Below are positions 43,764 to 52,422 of a stretch of 64,000 nt of DNA, one piece after another; within the stretch, counting starts at the first letter, position 1, and each line of letters opens with the position of its first letter. The DNA lies in NCBI RefSeq assembly GCF_000497445.1, contig NZ_CM002285.1, positions 5,589,609-5,653,608 of the forward strand, in the 5' to 3' direction. The position numbers and the translations under genes were made by a program. The notes under the pieces are model-generated. The model was not told the DNA's origin. It was given only the letters and a program-made list of their open reading frames with translations, and made no database searches. This DNA comes from Streptomyces roseochromogenus subsp. oscitans DS 12.976 (GTDB lineage: Bacteria; Actinomycetota; Actinomycetes; Streptomycetales; Streptomycetaceae).

Positions 43764-45200
43764 CTACTCCTCTAGATGTGAATTCCTCTCCTTGATCAAT
43801 TCTATCAGGATTTCTGAAATACCCTCGTGCTTGTTGTGTCGAAAGTCGTTAGGGTAGGGCATGTTGAATTCTTCCGAGAAAGCCCTTTCGTATTCTTCGG
43901 TGGGCAACGCCAAGGGGCGCCCGCACACGGCCTTGACCGTGGCCCGTGAGGTGTCGCTGATCTCCACCTCCTCGAAATAGCGTGACAGCAGCCCGCGGAG
44001 GGACTCCGGCGTGTGGTAGCGGATCCGCTGCCACTTGCCGCGCACAAACCGCATGTCCACGTTCTCGCTGTCGAGAAACGACAGACGTGTGGAGTCACGG
44101 CTGATGGAGTGCTCGGAGTTCTCGTACGCCAACTCGCGCTCCAGATTCCGGGTGCCGATGCACACACGCCCGTCCGCAGCGCACAGCGCGTTCACGGTGA
44201 CCAGCACCCAGTGCTGGTAATCGAGGCTGGTCGTGGCGTTGATGACGGAGTCCAGGACCACGACCTCATACAGGCCGTTCTTGCGCAGTTCCCTCTCGAT
44301 GGAGCGGAGTTGGCCGACGACTGCGCGGATGTCCACGGCGTACTTCCCCTTCAGGGTGCGGTACGGCTCGTAGTCGTGGATCTTGTAGCCCTTGGAGCGC
44401 AGGTGCTGGGCGTAGTCACCGTGGCCGGCGCCGAAGTCCACTACTCGGTGGGATGTGGTCAGCGAGGGCAGCACGAGACGCTCCCAGACCTCGGATTTGT
44501 AGCGGACCTTGTCCGCCTTCGCCTTCGAGGAGTGCTCGCGCAGACGGTTGGGCTGGACGATGTGCTGATTCCACACCGGTGCCTGCTCTTCGAGGCCGGA
44601 CCAGTCGTACACGCCGTACTCGCCGGTGAGATCCTCCACGAGCTGGCCGGCGTCGAAGGAGGCGACGGTCCAGGCGAGGACGTCGAAGCGTTGGGACTTG
44701 GCGACAGCCGCGTACTCGGCGTTCAGCACGATGCGGCCCTGGTCGTCGATCACCACGGAGCCCCAGGGGCCGTGCGCGGCGGTCATGAAGCCGATCGCCT
44801 GCTGGAAGGGAAGGTTCTTGGAATCCTCGACCTGGATGGTCTGCCACGGGATCCAGCACCACTGGCCGATGGGCCCGGGCTCCGCGTACACGACGGACGA
44901 TTCGGTTTCGACTCGGTTGTGGAGGAGGTTGAACTTGATCTCGTCCTGGAGGCGGACCTTCTGCGGGAGGATCATTGCCGGGGTCGTCGTCTGCCCGATG
45001 GCCTTCAGGCCCTTGGTCCTCTGGTGGCCCGCGACCAGGGTGCCGTCGGCGTTCAGGATGACTGGCTTGACCACACCGTGGCGGCGCAGCGACGCCTGGA
45101 GCCGGGTGAAGGACTCCTCCGACAGCCGTCGCGGGTTGTAGTCCGCAGGCCTGAGCTTGCTCAGCGGGTACGCGGGGTCGAAGCGGACGTCGAGGCTCAT
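43764..45200 (-). CDS. ParB-like domain fused to a SAM-dependent methyltransferase
   Basis: A 478-aa fusion. Residues about 12-100 are ParB/Srx-like (YNPRRLSEESFTRLQASL, GTLVAGHQRTKGLKAIG), and from about residue 250 there is a methyltransferase with VVDFGAGHGDYAQHL. Such ParB-methyltransferase fusions are common in actinophages and mobile elements; the target is probably DNA or a DNA base intermediate, but this is unproven. It overlaps the ParB-only gene by 4 nt. The C-terminal end is AT-richer than the rest. Confidence 0.8.
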   Translation of the reverse strand: MSLDVRFDPAYPLSKLRPADYNPRRLSEESFTRLQASLRRHGVVKPVILNADGTLVAGHQRTKGLKAIGQTTTPAMILPQKVRLQDEIKFNLLHNRVETESSVVYAEPGPIGQWCWIPWQTIQVEDSKNLPFQQAIGFMTAAHGPWGSVVIDDQGRIVLNAEYAAVAKSQRFDVLAWTVASFDAGQLVEDLTGEYGVYDWSGLEEQAPVWNQHIVQPNRLREHSSKAKADKVRYKSEVWERLVLPSLTTSHRVVDFGAGHGDYAQHLRSKGYKIHDYEPYRTLKGKYAVDIRAVVGQLRSIERELRKNGLYEVVVLDSVINATTSLDYQHWVLVTVNALCAADGRVCIGTRNLERELAYENSEHSISRDSTRLSFLDSENVDMRFVRGKWQRIRYHTPESLRGLLSRYFEEVEISDTSRATVKAVCGRPLALPTEEYERAFSEEFNMPYPNDFRHNKHEGISEILIELIKERNSHLEE

Positions 45201-45865
45201 GCCGCAGCCCCTTTTTCGGCACGATGCTCGTCGTTGAGGACGTGCCAGCCGAAGCCCATGTCGGTGTCGTGCTCGCCGACGAACTCCTTGTACAACGCGT
45301 CGAGCAGCTCGACCTCAGCCTGCGTGATCCGCACGCGGGTGGTGGACCACTGCAAGTAGCCCCACTGGAGGTAGTCCACCGTCGCCGCGGCACCCGTGTC
45401 AGCGCCGTCGGTGGGCAACTCGATGGGCGTCGGCAGCGCCGTCTCGTCAAGGAGCTGGTCGAGCTGGTCCTGGTCGTAGCCGGTGCCCTGAAGGTCGGGG
45501 AGCTCGGTGAGGATGTCCGCGAGGAGCACGCTGTCGTAGCCAGCCAGGTCGCTGGTGCGGTTGTCGACGATGACGATCTTGGCCGCTGCGTCGTCGTCGA
45601 CGTCGAGCCAGGTGACAGCGATGTCAGTCCAGCCGAGCTGCTGGGCGGCCTTGAACGTGTGGTTGCCGGCGAGGATCTCGTTCGGGCGGCCGGTCATGGT
45701 TCCGCGGTTGACGACGATCGGCCGGTACTGCCCGTTGACGGACAGGGATTCGCAGATGGCGTCGAGATCACCCGTCCGCGGGTTGCGGTGGTACAGGTTG
45801 AGCTTGCCGATCGGGACGGCCAGATTCGCGAGGGAGGCGGGGATGCGGGTTGCGGCAGTGGACAC
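45197..45865 (-). CDS. ParB/Srx-fold nuclease-like protein
   Basis: A 222-aa ParB-like N-terminal-domain protein with NLYHRNPRTGDLDAICESL, GRPNEILAGNHTFKAAQQLG and a C-terminal tail. It lacks the central HTH of a true centromere-binding ParB, matching the phage ParB-like group that works with the following methyltransferase (4-nt overlap). No ParA is encoded in the window. Its role may be DNA modification or nicking rather than segregation. Confidence 0.75.
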   Translation of the reverse strand: MSTAATRIPASLANLAVPIGKLNLYHRNPRTGDLDAICESLSVNGQYRPIVVNRGTMTGRPNEILAGNHTFKAAQQLGWTDIAVTWLDVDDDAAAKIVIVDNRTSDLAGYDSVLLADILTELPDLQGTGYDQDQLDQLLDETALPTPIELPTDGADTGAAATVDYLQWGYLQWSTTRVRITQAEVELLDALYKEFVGEHDTDMGFGWHVLNDEHRAEKGAAA

Positions 45866-46072
45866 GAGACTCCAGCCCCACGCCCACCGTCGAGCCTAAG
45901 CGATCACCCGCGAGGCGCTGTCAACCGAGGGCGACTCCGGATCGGGGTGCAGATCTGTCCTCGTGCCCGACGTGGCGCTCGCACGGTGCAAGGTCACCGG
46001 CTCGGCGAACAGAGTGCTGGCAGAAGGAACACTCTGCTCCACCGCCCTGGGGCGGAACCCGCCGACCGCTCC

Positions 46073-46708
46073 TCAGTGCGTCCGCACCGCCGACTGTGCT
46101 GTTGCGGGTTCGGTGGAGGCGGGTGTGCCCGTGCCTGGGCGGTAGGTGATGCCGTAGTTGCGGCTAAAGCGGTTGGCCGCAGTGACGTGGCCTCTGTGCC
46201 CCTCCAGGTAGAAGGCGTACGCGATGGAGGCAATCTGTGCTTCGGTTACGTGTAGAAGCCAGCGATTGGACTCCTTGCGGAATTGGGCCTTCCGGACGGC
46301 TTCGTCTAGCCCTGTGGCTGGGGGATGCTGAAGGCTGCCGCCGAGCGAGAGGAAGAGACGCAACATCGTCATCTCGGAAGGAAGTAGGCCGACTTCCTTG
46401 CGACCGGGCTCGGGTTCTGGCGAGGGTGGCTGCTGTGACGGTGGACGCGTCCGTGCCTCGGTATACAGCAGGATATCGAGGCCTTCGCTGCTTGGCCGGG
46501 CTGCCCAGACGACGGGCCTCCCTGCGTATGCGGACAACTCGGCCCGCTCACTGGGGTCCGCCCACTCGGCCAGACCGGTGGCCACGAGCTGCTCGACGCT
46601 GTGGCGGCTCAGCCCCAGGGTCTCGGTCACCCACCCGTGAGGCGAAGCGCGATGCGCTGTGCGGAGCGCCTCCAGGAGTACGTACTGATGGTCCTTGGTG
46701 CGTCCCAT
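46073..46708 (-). CDS. Streptomyces-type HTH-like protein of unknown function
   Basis: A 211-aa protein starting at ATG 46708 (MGRTKDHQYVLLEAL). The N-terminus looks like a winged HTH (VTETLGLSRHSVEQLVATGL). The C-terminal half carries NRWLLHVTEAQIASIAYAFY, and the middle is proline-rich. This type is frequent in Streptomyces accessory regions (DUF6417-like by recollection). It is probably a small regulator. Confidence 0.55.
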   Translation of the reverse strand: MGRTKDHQYVLLEALRTAHRASPHGWVTETLGLSRHSVEQLVATGLAEWADPSERAELSAYAGRPVVWAARPSSEGLDILLYTEARTRPPSQQPPSPEPEPGRKEVGLLPSEMTMLRLFLSLGGSLQHPPATGLDEAVRKAQFRKESNRWLLHVTEAQIASIAYAFYLEGHRGHVTAANRFSRNYGITYRPGTGTPASTEPATAQSAVRTH

Positions 46709-46911
46709 CCGCCCCTGCCTCTCGGCATCGTTTCCACCAGGTCGCGGCCGTACCGGCTGTGGTGGACACGGTAGTGCAGCCCACCCACTACGGCGGCCGG
46801 CTCCGGCCAACAGCCGTAGTTGTTGGGTATGCCTTCCGCCCGTCGTCTAACGTCCCCAGCTGATCAGTGCCTCAGACTTCCCGGCGGTCGTGCCGGTCAG
46901 GGTTTGCTGAG

Positions 46912-47430
46912 TCAGTTCGTGTTGCCGATGACGCTGCGGGCTGCGAGGCGGAAGTCCTTGACCGCTTGGTAGAGGATTCGTTCTCGTTCATCAGCAAGGG
47001 CGGTGTCCTCGGCTTTGCGGGTGGTGTCTCCCGTGCGCGCGTCCTCGGCCATCCGCCGCATGATGTGGGAGAGGTCGCTGGAGGCGTGGGTGACTCGCTC
47101 GGCGACTTCCACGAGGGCAGCCGGTCCTTCGAGGATGACGACTTCAGCAGCGCGATGGACCTCACGGGCCAGGGCGATGAAGCGGCGTATCTTCTCGTCG
47201 ACGTCGGGCAGGTCGGGGGCGTCGGAACGCAGCGCGTCGAAGATGGCGTCCATGGCAATGTCGCGGTCGTGGAGGGCGCTGAGGTAGCTGGCGTATGCGT
47301 CCCGGCGGTGCTGACGGCGCCACTGATCATGTTGTGCCCGTGCCTGTACCCGGCCGCTCACGATTGCGGCACCAAGAGTGGTGGCAGAGCCGACAGCGGC
47401 GCCAAGCAGCGCGGCAAGTCCTGCGTCCAT
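46912..47430 (-). CDS. Membrane-associated protein of unknown function
   Basis: A 172-aa protein with one N-terminal transmembrane helix (AGLAALLGAAVGSATTLGAA), followed by a long charged helical domain (RRDAYASYLSALHDRDIAMD). Similar single-helix proteins with a DUF-type cytoplasmic part are common in Streptomyces. Function unknown; it may be a phage or plasmid immunity-type gene, but nothing supports that directly. Confidence 0.6.
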   Translation of the reverse strand: MDAGLAALLGAAVGSATTLGAAIVSGRVQARAQHDQWRRQHRRDAYASYLSALHDRDIAMDAIFDALRSDAPDLPDVDEKIRRFIALAREVHRAAEVVILEGPAALVEVAERVTHASSDLSHIMRRMAEDARTGDTTRKAEDTALADERERILYQAVKDFRLAARSVIGNTN

Positions 47431-47528
47431 GGGCTCAGTCTGCCGTTGTTGTCGTTCATCGAGTGCGCCGGGGCTTCGTCCCGGTGCCAGGCCGGGGCGA
47501 CGCGGCGGAAGAGTACAGGCCCGCCCGG

Positions 47529-47783
47529 TCAGGCGCTCTGCCTCCAGGCTTGCCGTACGGCCTGGAGGGCGCGAGAGGCGTCGTTCCGGCTGCTGAAGCC
47601 GTGGACGCTCATCTGCGGATCCCTAGGGCTTTGGCCGGTGCGTGTGTAGCCGTGCCAGCGGCCGCATCCGTAGCAGTCGGGCGTCGGCAGGCAGGGGAAG
47701 ACGTCACCGACCCATTCGTGATGGTCTGTGTAGGCGGCGTACCCGTGCAGATGGCGCTCGTAGGTGAAGACGCTCTCGCTCAC
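47529..47783 (-). CDS. Small cysteine-containing protein (84 aa)
   Basis: Starting at GTG 47783, it has a PCLPTPDCYGCGRWHGY segment that could bind zinc and a C-terminal KND-like helix (VHGFSSRNDASRALQAVRQA). The upstream part of the same frame overlaps the next gene antiphase and is not coding. Function unknown. Confidence 0.5.
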   Translation of the reverse strand: MSESVFTYERHLHGYAAYTDHHEWVGDVFPCLPTPDCYGCGRWHGYTRTGQSPRDPQMSVHGFSSRNDASRALQAVRQAWRQSA

Positions 47784-47824
47784 TATTTCGTGTCGTCCTC
47801 CGTGATATCGGCCTGCTTCCAGCG

Positions 47825-48478
47825 TCAGGCCCGAAGCCGTCGGTAGGCGGCCTGTATGGCCTCGATGTAGCGGTGGAACTCCTCGGTGAGGTTGGTCCGG
47901 TTGCCGCCGCTCATGTCGTTGTTCGTGAAGAACGCGGCTCGCTGTGCCCTGGAGAGTTCCAGTTGGACGCCGCGCCCGGCCAGGTTGCGGTTGCAGATGT
48001 TCTTGGGGCTGCTCCCGGCCCTCTCCGGCGTCGCTTCGGCGACCGGGAAGCCGGCGTGCTGCAGGGACGCGGTGATCCAGTAGGAGAAGTCGTGGTCGAG
48101 GCCGCCGACTTCGGTGATCTTGTCGCCGCTGCTGAACCCGTGCCAGGAGACCGTTCGCGCCATGCCGCTTTGCAGGTCGACGCACTGAGGTTCATCGAAG
48201 TGGGTCGAGGTGACGTGCAACGTTCGGTTGGCGCCCGTCTTGATGCCCTTGAACGAGTAGTAGTTGTCCGTAGTGCCCGCGCATGCGAGTGCCGCTTCTG
48301 TCGTGCCGGCCTCAATGTGGCCGCCGTGAATCGCGATGTGCGCGAGATCGGAGCCGGGGACGCGGCGGCATTCGCGCGTCCAGTGCAGGCCCTCGTCCTC
48401 ATGGGCGGCAAGGTCAGCGAAGTTGCTGTACGTGTCGGAAGCGGTCGGGGCGGCGTTGTGTATGGAGCCGGTTGTCAC
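47825..48478 (-). CDS. Poly-gamma-glutamate hydrolase family protein
   Basis: A 217-aa protein matching the phage poly-gamma-glutamate hydrolase family. The zinc and catalytic motif AIHGGHIEAGTTEAA lies near residue 50, and LHVTSTHFDEPQ and VSWHGFS follow, with a later LTEEFHRYIEAIQ. Phage members strip the capsule of bacilli; in Streptomyces related genes are often phage-borne. No signal peptide is present, so release would require lysis or a holin, neither of which is encoded here. Confidence 0.8.
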   Translation of the reverse strand: MTTGSIHNAAPTASDTYSNFADLAAHEDEGLHWTRECRRVPGSDLAHIAIHGGHIEAGTTEAALACAGTTDNYYSFKGIKTGANRTLHVTSTHFDEPQCVDLQSGMARTVSWHGFSSGDKITEVGGLDHDFSYWITASLQHAGFPVAEATPERAGSSPKNICNRNLAGRGVQLELSRAQRAAFFTNNDMSGGNRTNLTEEFHRYIEAIQAAYRRLRA

Positions 48479-48565
48479 AGTGCGAGGTCTTCGAGTTCGA
48501 GGGGATCAGGACGGTGCGCCGAGCCGCCCGACGATGGTCGGTGGGCAATGCGCGGCGGAGAGCAG

Positions 48566-48871
48566 TCAGGGCTGGGCGGCTTCTGCCTGCGCGTCGTCAC
48601 CAGCTGGTGTCTCGGTGGCGCCGATGTAGCAGGCGTAGAGCTCTGCGGTGCCGTCGCCGACGCTGCGCGCTGTGGCGTCGAAGGCGCCTGCGGGCCGGAA
48701 CGCGGCGTGCATGCCGGTGCGGATGCGGTAGCCCAGGTTCGTGGCCCGGTTCAGGTTGGCGAGCGTTTCGATGTGCGCCCACTCGCCGGGCCGATCACGC
48801 AGTGCCTGGGCGGTGTCGTGCGCCTCCTGGCTGCGTTTCTGGCTGGGGAGGGGTTGGAAGCGGGCGTGCAT
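48566..48871 (-). CDS. Small phage-type protein (101 aa)
   Basis: Starts at ATG 48871 in an ATGA overlap with the preceding gene. The protein has helices (EAHDTAQALRDRPGEWAH) and an aromatic core (ELYACYIGATE). No family is recognised. Its start lacks a Shine-Dalgarno, consistent with translational coupling. Confidence 0.5.
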   Translation of the reverse strand: MHARFQPLPSQKRSQEAHDTAQALRDRPGEWAHIETLANLNRATNLGYRIRTGMHAAFRPAGAFDATARSVGDGTAELYACYIGATETPAGDDAQAEAAQP

Positions 48872-49107
48872 CAGGAGGCTCCGGCGGTTGGACGGGCGGT
48901 TTCGGCGAGGTCTCTGATCTGGGCGGCCAGGCGCCATTGGTCGTCGGTGAGGTGCTCGCACAGTTCGTTGGCGAGGTGGGCGATCCCCTTGAGGGCCTTC
49001 CCGGCGGTTAGGTCCGGTGTGGCTTCGGGGGGTGTGACCGGCTCGCGGGACGGGGTGGCGGATGTGGTGGGCGCCGCCGGTTCGGCTGCGCGAGCAGGAG
49101 TGGTCAC
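48871..49107 (-). CDS. Small helical protein (78 aa)
   Basis: GTG 49107 start is tentative. The C-terminal helix (KGIAHLANELCEHLTDDQWR) is convincing, and the frame ends in a 3-nt overlap with the next gene. The N-terminal part is proline-rich and disordered. Function unknown. Confidence 0.45.
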   Translation of the reverse strand: MTTPARAAEPAAPTTSATPSREPVTPPEATPDLTAGKALKGIAHLANELCEHLTDDQWRLAAQIRDLAETARPTAGAS

Positions 49108-49123
49108 GGTGATGTGCCAGGGG

Positions 49124-49243
49124 TCAGCGGTTGTTGCAGCGGCAGGTGTTGGTGATGACGTTGAACCAGCTGTCGCAGGAGTTGCACCAGATGGATCCGG
49201 GTGCGGGCGGTACCTCGGAGGGGCGGAGGTCGGCGTTAAGCAC
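49124..49243 (-). CDS. Tiny zinc-ribbon protein (39 aa)
   Basis: Two cysteine pairs (WCNSCDSW and CRC) in a 39-residue frame starting at GTG 49243, with AAGGAG upstream (about 11 nt). Too short for a functional assignment, but the cysteine spacing and ribosome binding site argue that it is translated. Confidence 0.45.
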   Translation of the reverse strand: MLNADLRPSEVPPAPGSIWCNSCDSWFNVITNTCRCNNR

Positions 49244-49262
49244 GGTGAGCGGGGTCTCCTTG

Positions 49263-49583
49263 TCAGAAGTGTTCGGGGAGTTGGGCTCTGGGGCCGTTGG
49301 GAGCGAGAACGGTGACGATGAGGTCGAGGTCCTTGGGCCGCCACAGGGCGGTTTCGAAGCCGCAGGCCGCCAGGTGACGGAGCCAGTCGCGTTGCTCGGG
49401 GCGTAGACGCCCGGTGTTGGACTTGAACTCGGCGAAGATCGTCCGCCTGGTCTTCGGGTGCCCGTACACCTCGTCGGGCCAGCCGGCGTCACTGCGCTGC
49501 GAGTTGTGGGTGTGGTAGGCGAGGGTCCAGCCCCGGAGTGCGGCGATCTTGCGGACGTGGCGACGGAACTGCTCCTCGGTCAC
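49263..49583 (-). CDS. VRR-NUC-type nuclease
   Basis: A 106-aa PD-(D/E)xK nuclease of the VRR-NUC type common in phages: GWPDEVYGHP provides the metal Asp, and IFAEFKSNTGRLRPEQ gives the E-x-K motif and downstream conserved residues. Such nucleases act on branched or flapped DNA. It overlaps the upstream 85-aa gene by 4 nt. Confidence 0.85.
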   Translation of the reverse strand: MTEEQFRRHVRKIAALRGWTLAYHTHNSQRSDAGWPDEVYGHPKTRRTIFAEFKSNTGRLRPEQRDWLRHLAACGFETALWRPKDLDLIVTVLAPNGPRAQLPEHF

Positions 49584-49837
49584 GCGGCGCTCCGGCGCGG
49601 GCGCGGGGCGGTGGCTTCGAGGAGAGCGGCGTAGTGCGCGGCGGCGTCCGAGTCTGGCTTGGGCTGCTGCCGCACGGGGACGGGCGGTACCCGGGGGCGG
49701 CGCTGCTGCTCCTTGAGGAGTTCGGGCAGGGGGCGCCGGGTCTGCTCCTGGAGGAGTTCATCGAGGGTGCGGCCGTACCGCTCCAGGATGAGGGCCTCGT
49801 ACAGGGCGTTTTCGTTTCGAGTGCTTGTGGCAGGCAT
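49580..49837 (-). CDS. Small protein upstream of the VRR-NUC gene
   Basis: An 85-aa protein with an N-terminal helix (NALYEALILERYGRTLDELL) and an Arg/Pro-rich disordered tail. Coupled by 4 nt to the nuclease gene. Function unknown; perhaps a nuclease partner. Confidence 0.5.
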   Translation of the reverse strand: MPATSTRNENALYEALILERYGRTLDELLQEQTRRPLPELLKEQQRRPRVPPVPVRQQPKPDSDAAAHYAALLEATAPRPRRSAA

Positions 49838-50043
49838 TGGGGCGTCTCTCCATGGGGTGGCCGGGACCCGCGGGGGTGTGCGGGTCCCGGCCGGAGGGGT
49901 GGCTCGTATCGGACGAGCCGTTCCGGGCGGGCGGGGCGCGGGGGGTCGCTGCCCGTCCGGAGGTCGGGTGGGTGGTCGGGCCGTGCCAGGGCTTGACCTC
50001 GATCAAGAACCTAACACGAAGATGTGCACTGACCTATTTCTGG

Positions 50044-50238
50044 TCAGTCGGCGAGGGCCAGTTCGTCGGGGTCGTAGGGGAGGGGCTTGGCCGCGCCGGG
50101 CCACAGAACCATGACCTGCCGTTGGCCGGTGAAAGGGTCGGTCGCGTGACCGGTCACCTGCCCGAAGAGGCGGAGCATGCCCTTCGGGACAGGCTTGGCG
50201 AGAGTGACTTCGGCATGCTCTTCGAAGAAGTCCATCAC
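50044..50238 (-). CDS. Small phage-type protein (64 aa)
   Basis: Contains FGQVTGHATDPFTGQRQVMV and an acidic C-terminus (DPDELALAD). The 15-nt motif CCTATTTCTGGTCAG overlaps its stop codon and recurs at the end of the 80-aa gene at 50550. Function unknown. Confidence 0.45.
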   Translation of the reverse strand: MMDFFEEHAEVTLAKPVPKGMLRLFGQVTGHATDPFTGQRQVMVLWPGAAKPLPYDPDELALAD

Positions 50239-50251
50239 GATTCCTTACTGT

Positions 50252-50515
50252 TCACGGGGCTGTGGCGGCGACGGTGTCCAGCCCGCGGCCCCACTCGGCG
50301 GTGATGGGCTCGTCGAAGACGAACCCGGAGCCCGGGCCTTCAAGTTCTGTGGCCCGCCAGTCCGCACTGCCACCGGCGGTGGGGCGCTCGAAGTGCTGAG
50401 TGGCACCGTCGGGCAGGGTGATGGCCAGCCGGACGATCCCGGGCGGCGCGCTGGCGCGGGTGACCCGTTGTCCGGTGCGCAGGGCTTCCGCCGTGAGGGT
50501 GTCTCCGAAAGTCAT
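50252..50515 (-). CDS. Small phage-type protein (87 aa)
   Basis: A beta-rich, compact sequence (IVRLAITLPDGATQHFE) with a hydrophobic end (EWGRGLDTVAA). It is one of a run of short minus-strand genes in this interval. Function unknown. Confidence 0.45.
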   Translation of the reverse strand: MTFGDTLTAEALRTGQRVTRASAPPGIVRLAITLPDGATQHFERPTAGGSADWRATELEGPGSGFVFDEPITAEWGRGLDTVAATAP

Positions 50516-50549
50516 CGCAATCTCCAGTTGAGTATCGGCCTATTTTTGG

Positions 50550-50792
50550 TCAGCAGAGAACGGCAAAGCCCTCACAGGTCCAGCAGGTCTCGCCGGTCTT
50601 CGGGCTCGTCCCGTCGGTGCAGCCGGGGCATGGCGTGCGGCGCCCAGCCCCGTAACAGGCGTCGCATTCGCGCGTCAGCTCGTACGGCCCATGGGAGAAG
50701 GTGACCGTGCCGACTCCCTCGCACTCGTCGCACTCAGGCGCAGCAACACCGAGGACGTTGATGGCGTCGACCATCGTTGGACTGGCTGGCAT
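50550..50792 (-). CDS. Small zinc-finger protein with DnaJ-like CxxCxG repeats
   Basis: An 80-aa protein with four C-x2-C pairs: CDECEGVG, CDACYGAG, CPGC and CWTC. They are arranged like the zinc-finger domain of DnaJ. It lacks a J-domain, so it is a free-standing Zn module, often seen in phages. Its role is unknown. Confidence 0.6.
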   Translation of the reverse strand: MPASPTMVDAINVLGVAAPECDECEGVGTVTFSHGPYELTRECDACYGAGRRTPCPGCTDGTSPKTGETCWTCEGFAVLC

Positions 50793-50798
50793 CGGCGC

Positions 50799-51023
50799 TC
50801 AGAACAGCCCGTCCTGCCCGCCAGAGTCGCCAGGTTGGGGCGGCCGGGCACGCCGCTGCGGTGCGGGCACCTGATCGCCGAAGAGCGCCTCGGTACCGAA
50901 CGCGTCCGGCGCGGCCGGGATACGCCGCCGGCCCGTGGGGACGGGCAGCTCGATGGGAGCGTCGTGGTCGAACTCGGCGCGCTGCATGGCCGCCCAGTCC
51001 CTGCCTGCTGAGGCGGAGCTCAC
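50799..51023 (-). CDS. Small phage-type protein (74 aa)
   Basis: Contains DHDAPIELPVPTGRRRIPAA. It overlaps the downstream end of the 104-aa gene by 4 nt. No family recognised. Confidence 0.45.
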   Translation of the reverse strand: MSSASAGRDWAAMQRAEFDHDAPIELPVPTGRRRIPAAPDAFGTEALFGDQVPAPQRRARPPQPGDSGGQDGLF

Positions 51024-51334
51024 TGGGTGGCCTCCTCGCTTGCGGCCGACGTCAGGCGGCGCTGGGTTTCAAGAACGGAGTCCGCCCAGTCGTGAACGAG
51101 CGCGGTGGCCGCCCGGGCTGCCGCCTCACCGGGGGACAGATCCTCTTCGAGGGCCCGCAGGTAGCGAGCGGCAGTGACCTCCACCGAGGGAGAAGTGGTG
51201 AAGGCCCGCATGAGGCTGTCGATGTTGATGCCGTGCATGTGATGCAGGGCGTTCGCGGCGGTGCCGAGGATCATCCCGACGTCCTTGCCGAGTTGTATGG
51301 CCTGGGCACGGGTGAGGGGTGCGCTGTAGCGCAT
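51020..51334 (-). CDS. Helical phage-type protein (104 aa)
   Basis: An all-helical protein (LGKDVGMILGTAANALHHMH, then VTAARYLRALEEDLS). No family recognised. It is coupled by 4 nt to the 74-aa gene downstream. Confidence 0.5.
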   Translation of the reverse strand: MRYSAPLTRAQAIQLGKDVGMILGTAANALHHMHGINIDSLMRAFTTSPSVEVTAARYLRALEEDLSPGEAAARAATALVHDWADSVLETQRRLTSAASEEATQ

Positions 51335-51417
51335 GGTGGTGCTGTCTCCCTGGGATGTGGAAGGTCGGTGCTGCGGGTGCGCGGATGATGGGGCCGCGCA
51401 CCCGGCTGGAGTTGTGG

Positions 51418-52368
51418 TCAGGCGGCGGCAGGCTCGCGTGCCGTGTCCTGCTGACTGTCGTGTACGGCGTCGGGGTTGACCGTCACCAACTGCCTGGCTT
51501 CGGCGTGCGCCTTGGCCTGCTTGACCTGGAATCGGGCCCTGGTCAAGGACTCTGCGACCCGGTCGAGCTGCTCCAGGCGCGCTCCTACCTGGCCGTCGAG
51601 CATCTCGGCGAGCTTGATCGGTTCGGTGCGTGCGATCTCGTCGAGGAGTCCGCGGACCTGCTCGATCTTGTCGAGCGTGCTGCGAGTCTTCTTTTGCGCC
51701 GAGGCGCGCTCGCGGCGCTCCTCGTCCGTCATCTCCTCGACGATCATGAGGACGGCCTGGTCCTGCTGCTGCCTCATCGCGAAGGCGAAGTGTACGATCT
51801 CGTTGTCCGAAGCGAACTCTCCACGTGCGAACTTGGCCAGCAGCGCGCCCTGGTTGGCGTGCGACAGGGCAGCGATCTGAACGGCTGCCTGGGTGCCGAT
51901 CTCGCCGGCCTCGACGTGCTTGGCGACCTCCTCACGCAGGTCCAGCAGGGCCAGGCGCAGCTTGATGTAGGTGACCGTCTTGCCGAAGTCGTCCGCGACG
52001 GACTCGACGGTGGCGCCTTCCTCTTCGTCGAGGATGCGCTGGAACCCGCGTGCCTCCTCGAACGGGGTCATGTCCGCGCGGTTGACGTTCTCGGACATGG
52101 ATCGCTTGAACCGCTGGATCTCGCTCTTCTCGGAGATGATGTTGGCGCGGATCTTGGTCTTGCCGAGGATCTGGTGGGCGCGCCAGCGGCGTTCACCGGA
52201 GACGATCTCGTAGCCCCCGAGTTCGTTGTCGGGGCGGACCTCGATGGCCTGCATGAGGCCGTACTTGTCGATCGACTTGGCCAGTTCGTTGAGCGCGTCC
52301 TGGTCGAAGTACTCGCGCGGCTGGCGCGGGTTGCGGTGAACCTGGGACATCTTGAGGACGCGCTGCAC
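51418..52368 (-). CDS. ParB-family protein with HTH
   Basis: A 316-aa ParB-like protein. It has a ParB N-domain (HRNPRQPREYFDQDALNELA, GGYEIVSGERRWRAH), then the central HTH (VESVADDFGKTVTYIKLRL) of true ParB/Noc/KorB proteins, and a C-terminal coiled coil. It could bind a parS-like site and support maintenance of an excised element, or act as a regulator. No partner ParA lies in the window. GTG 52368 follows GGAG, and the AT-rich promoter region upstream is unusually distinct. Confidence 0.8.
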   Translation of the reverse strand: MQRVLKMSQVHRNPRQPREYFDQDALNELAKSIDKYGLMQAIEVRPDNELGGYEIVSGERRWRAHQILGKTKIRANIISEKSEIQRFKRSMSENVNRADMTPFEEARGFQRILDEEEGATVESVADDFGKTVTYIKLRLALLDLREEVAKHVEAGEIGTQAAVQIAALSHANQGALLAKFARGEFASDNEIVHFAFAMRQQQDQAVLMIVEEMTDEERRERASAQKKTRSTLDKIEQVRGLLDEIARTEPIKLAEMLDGQVGARLEQLDRVAESLTRARFQVKQAKAHAEARQLVTVNPDAVHDSQQDTAREPAAA

Positions 52369-52422
52369 TTTCGGGCTCCAAGAGGTGGTGTGAGGTGCTC
52401 TTTCCCCCTCACTTCTGTAATT

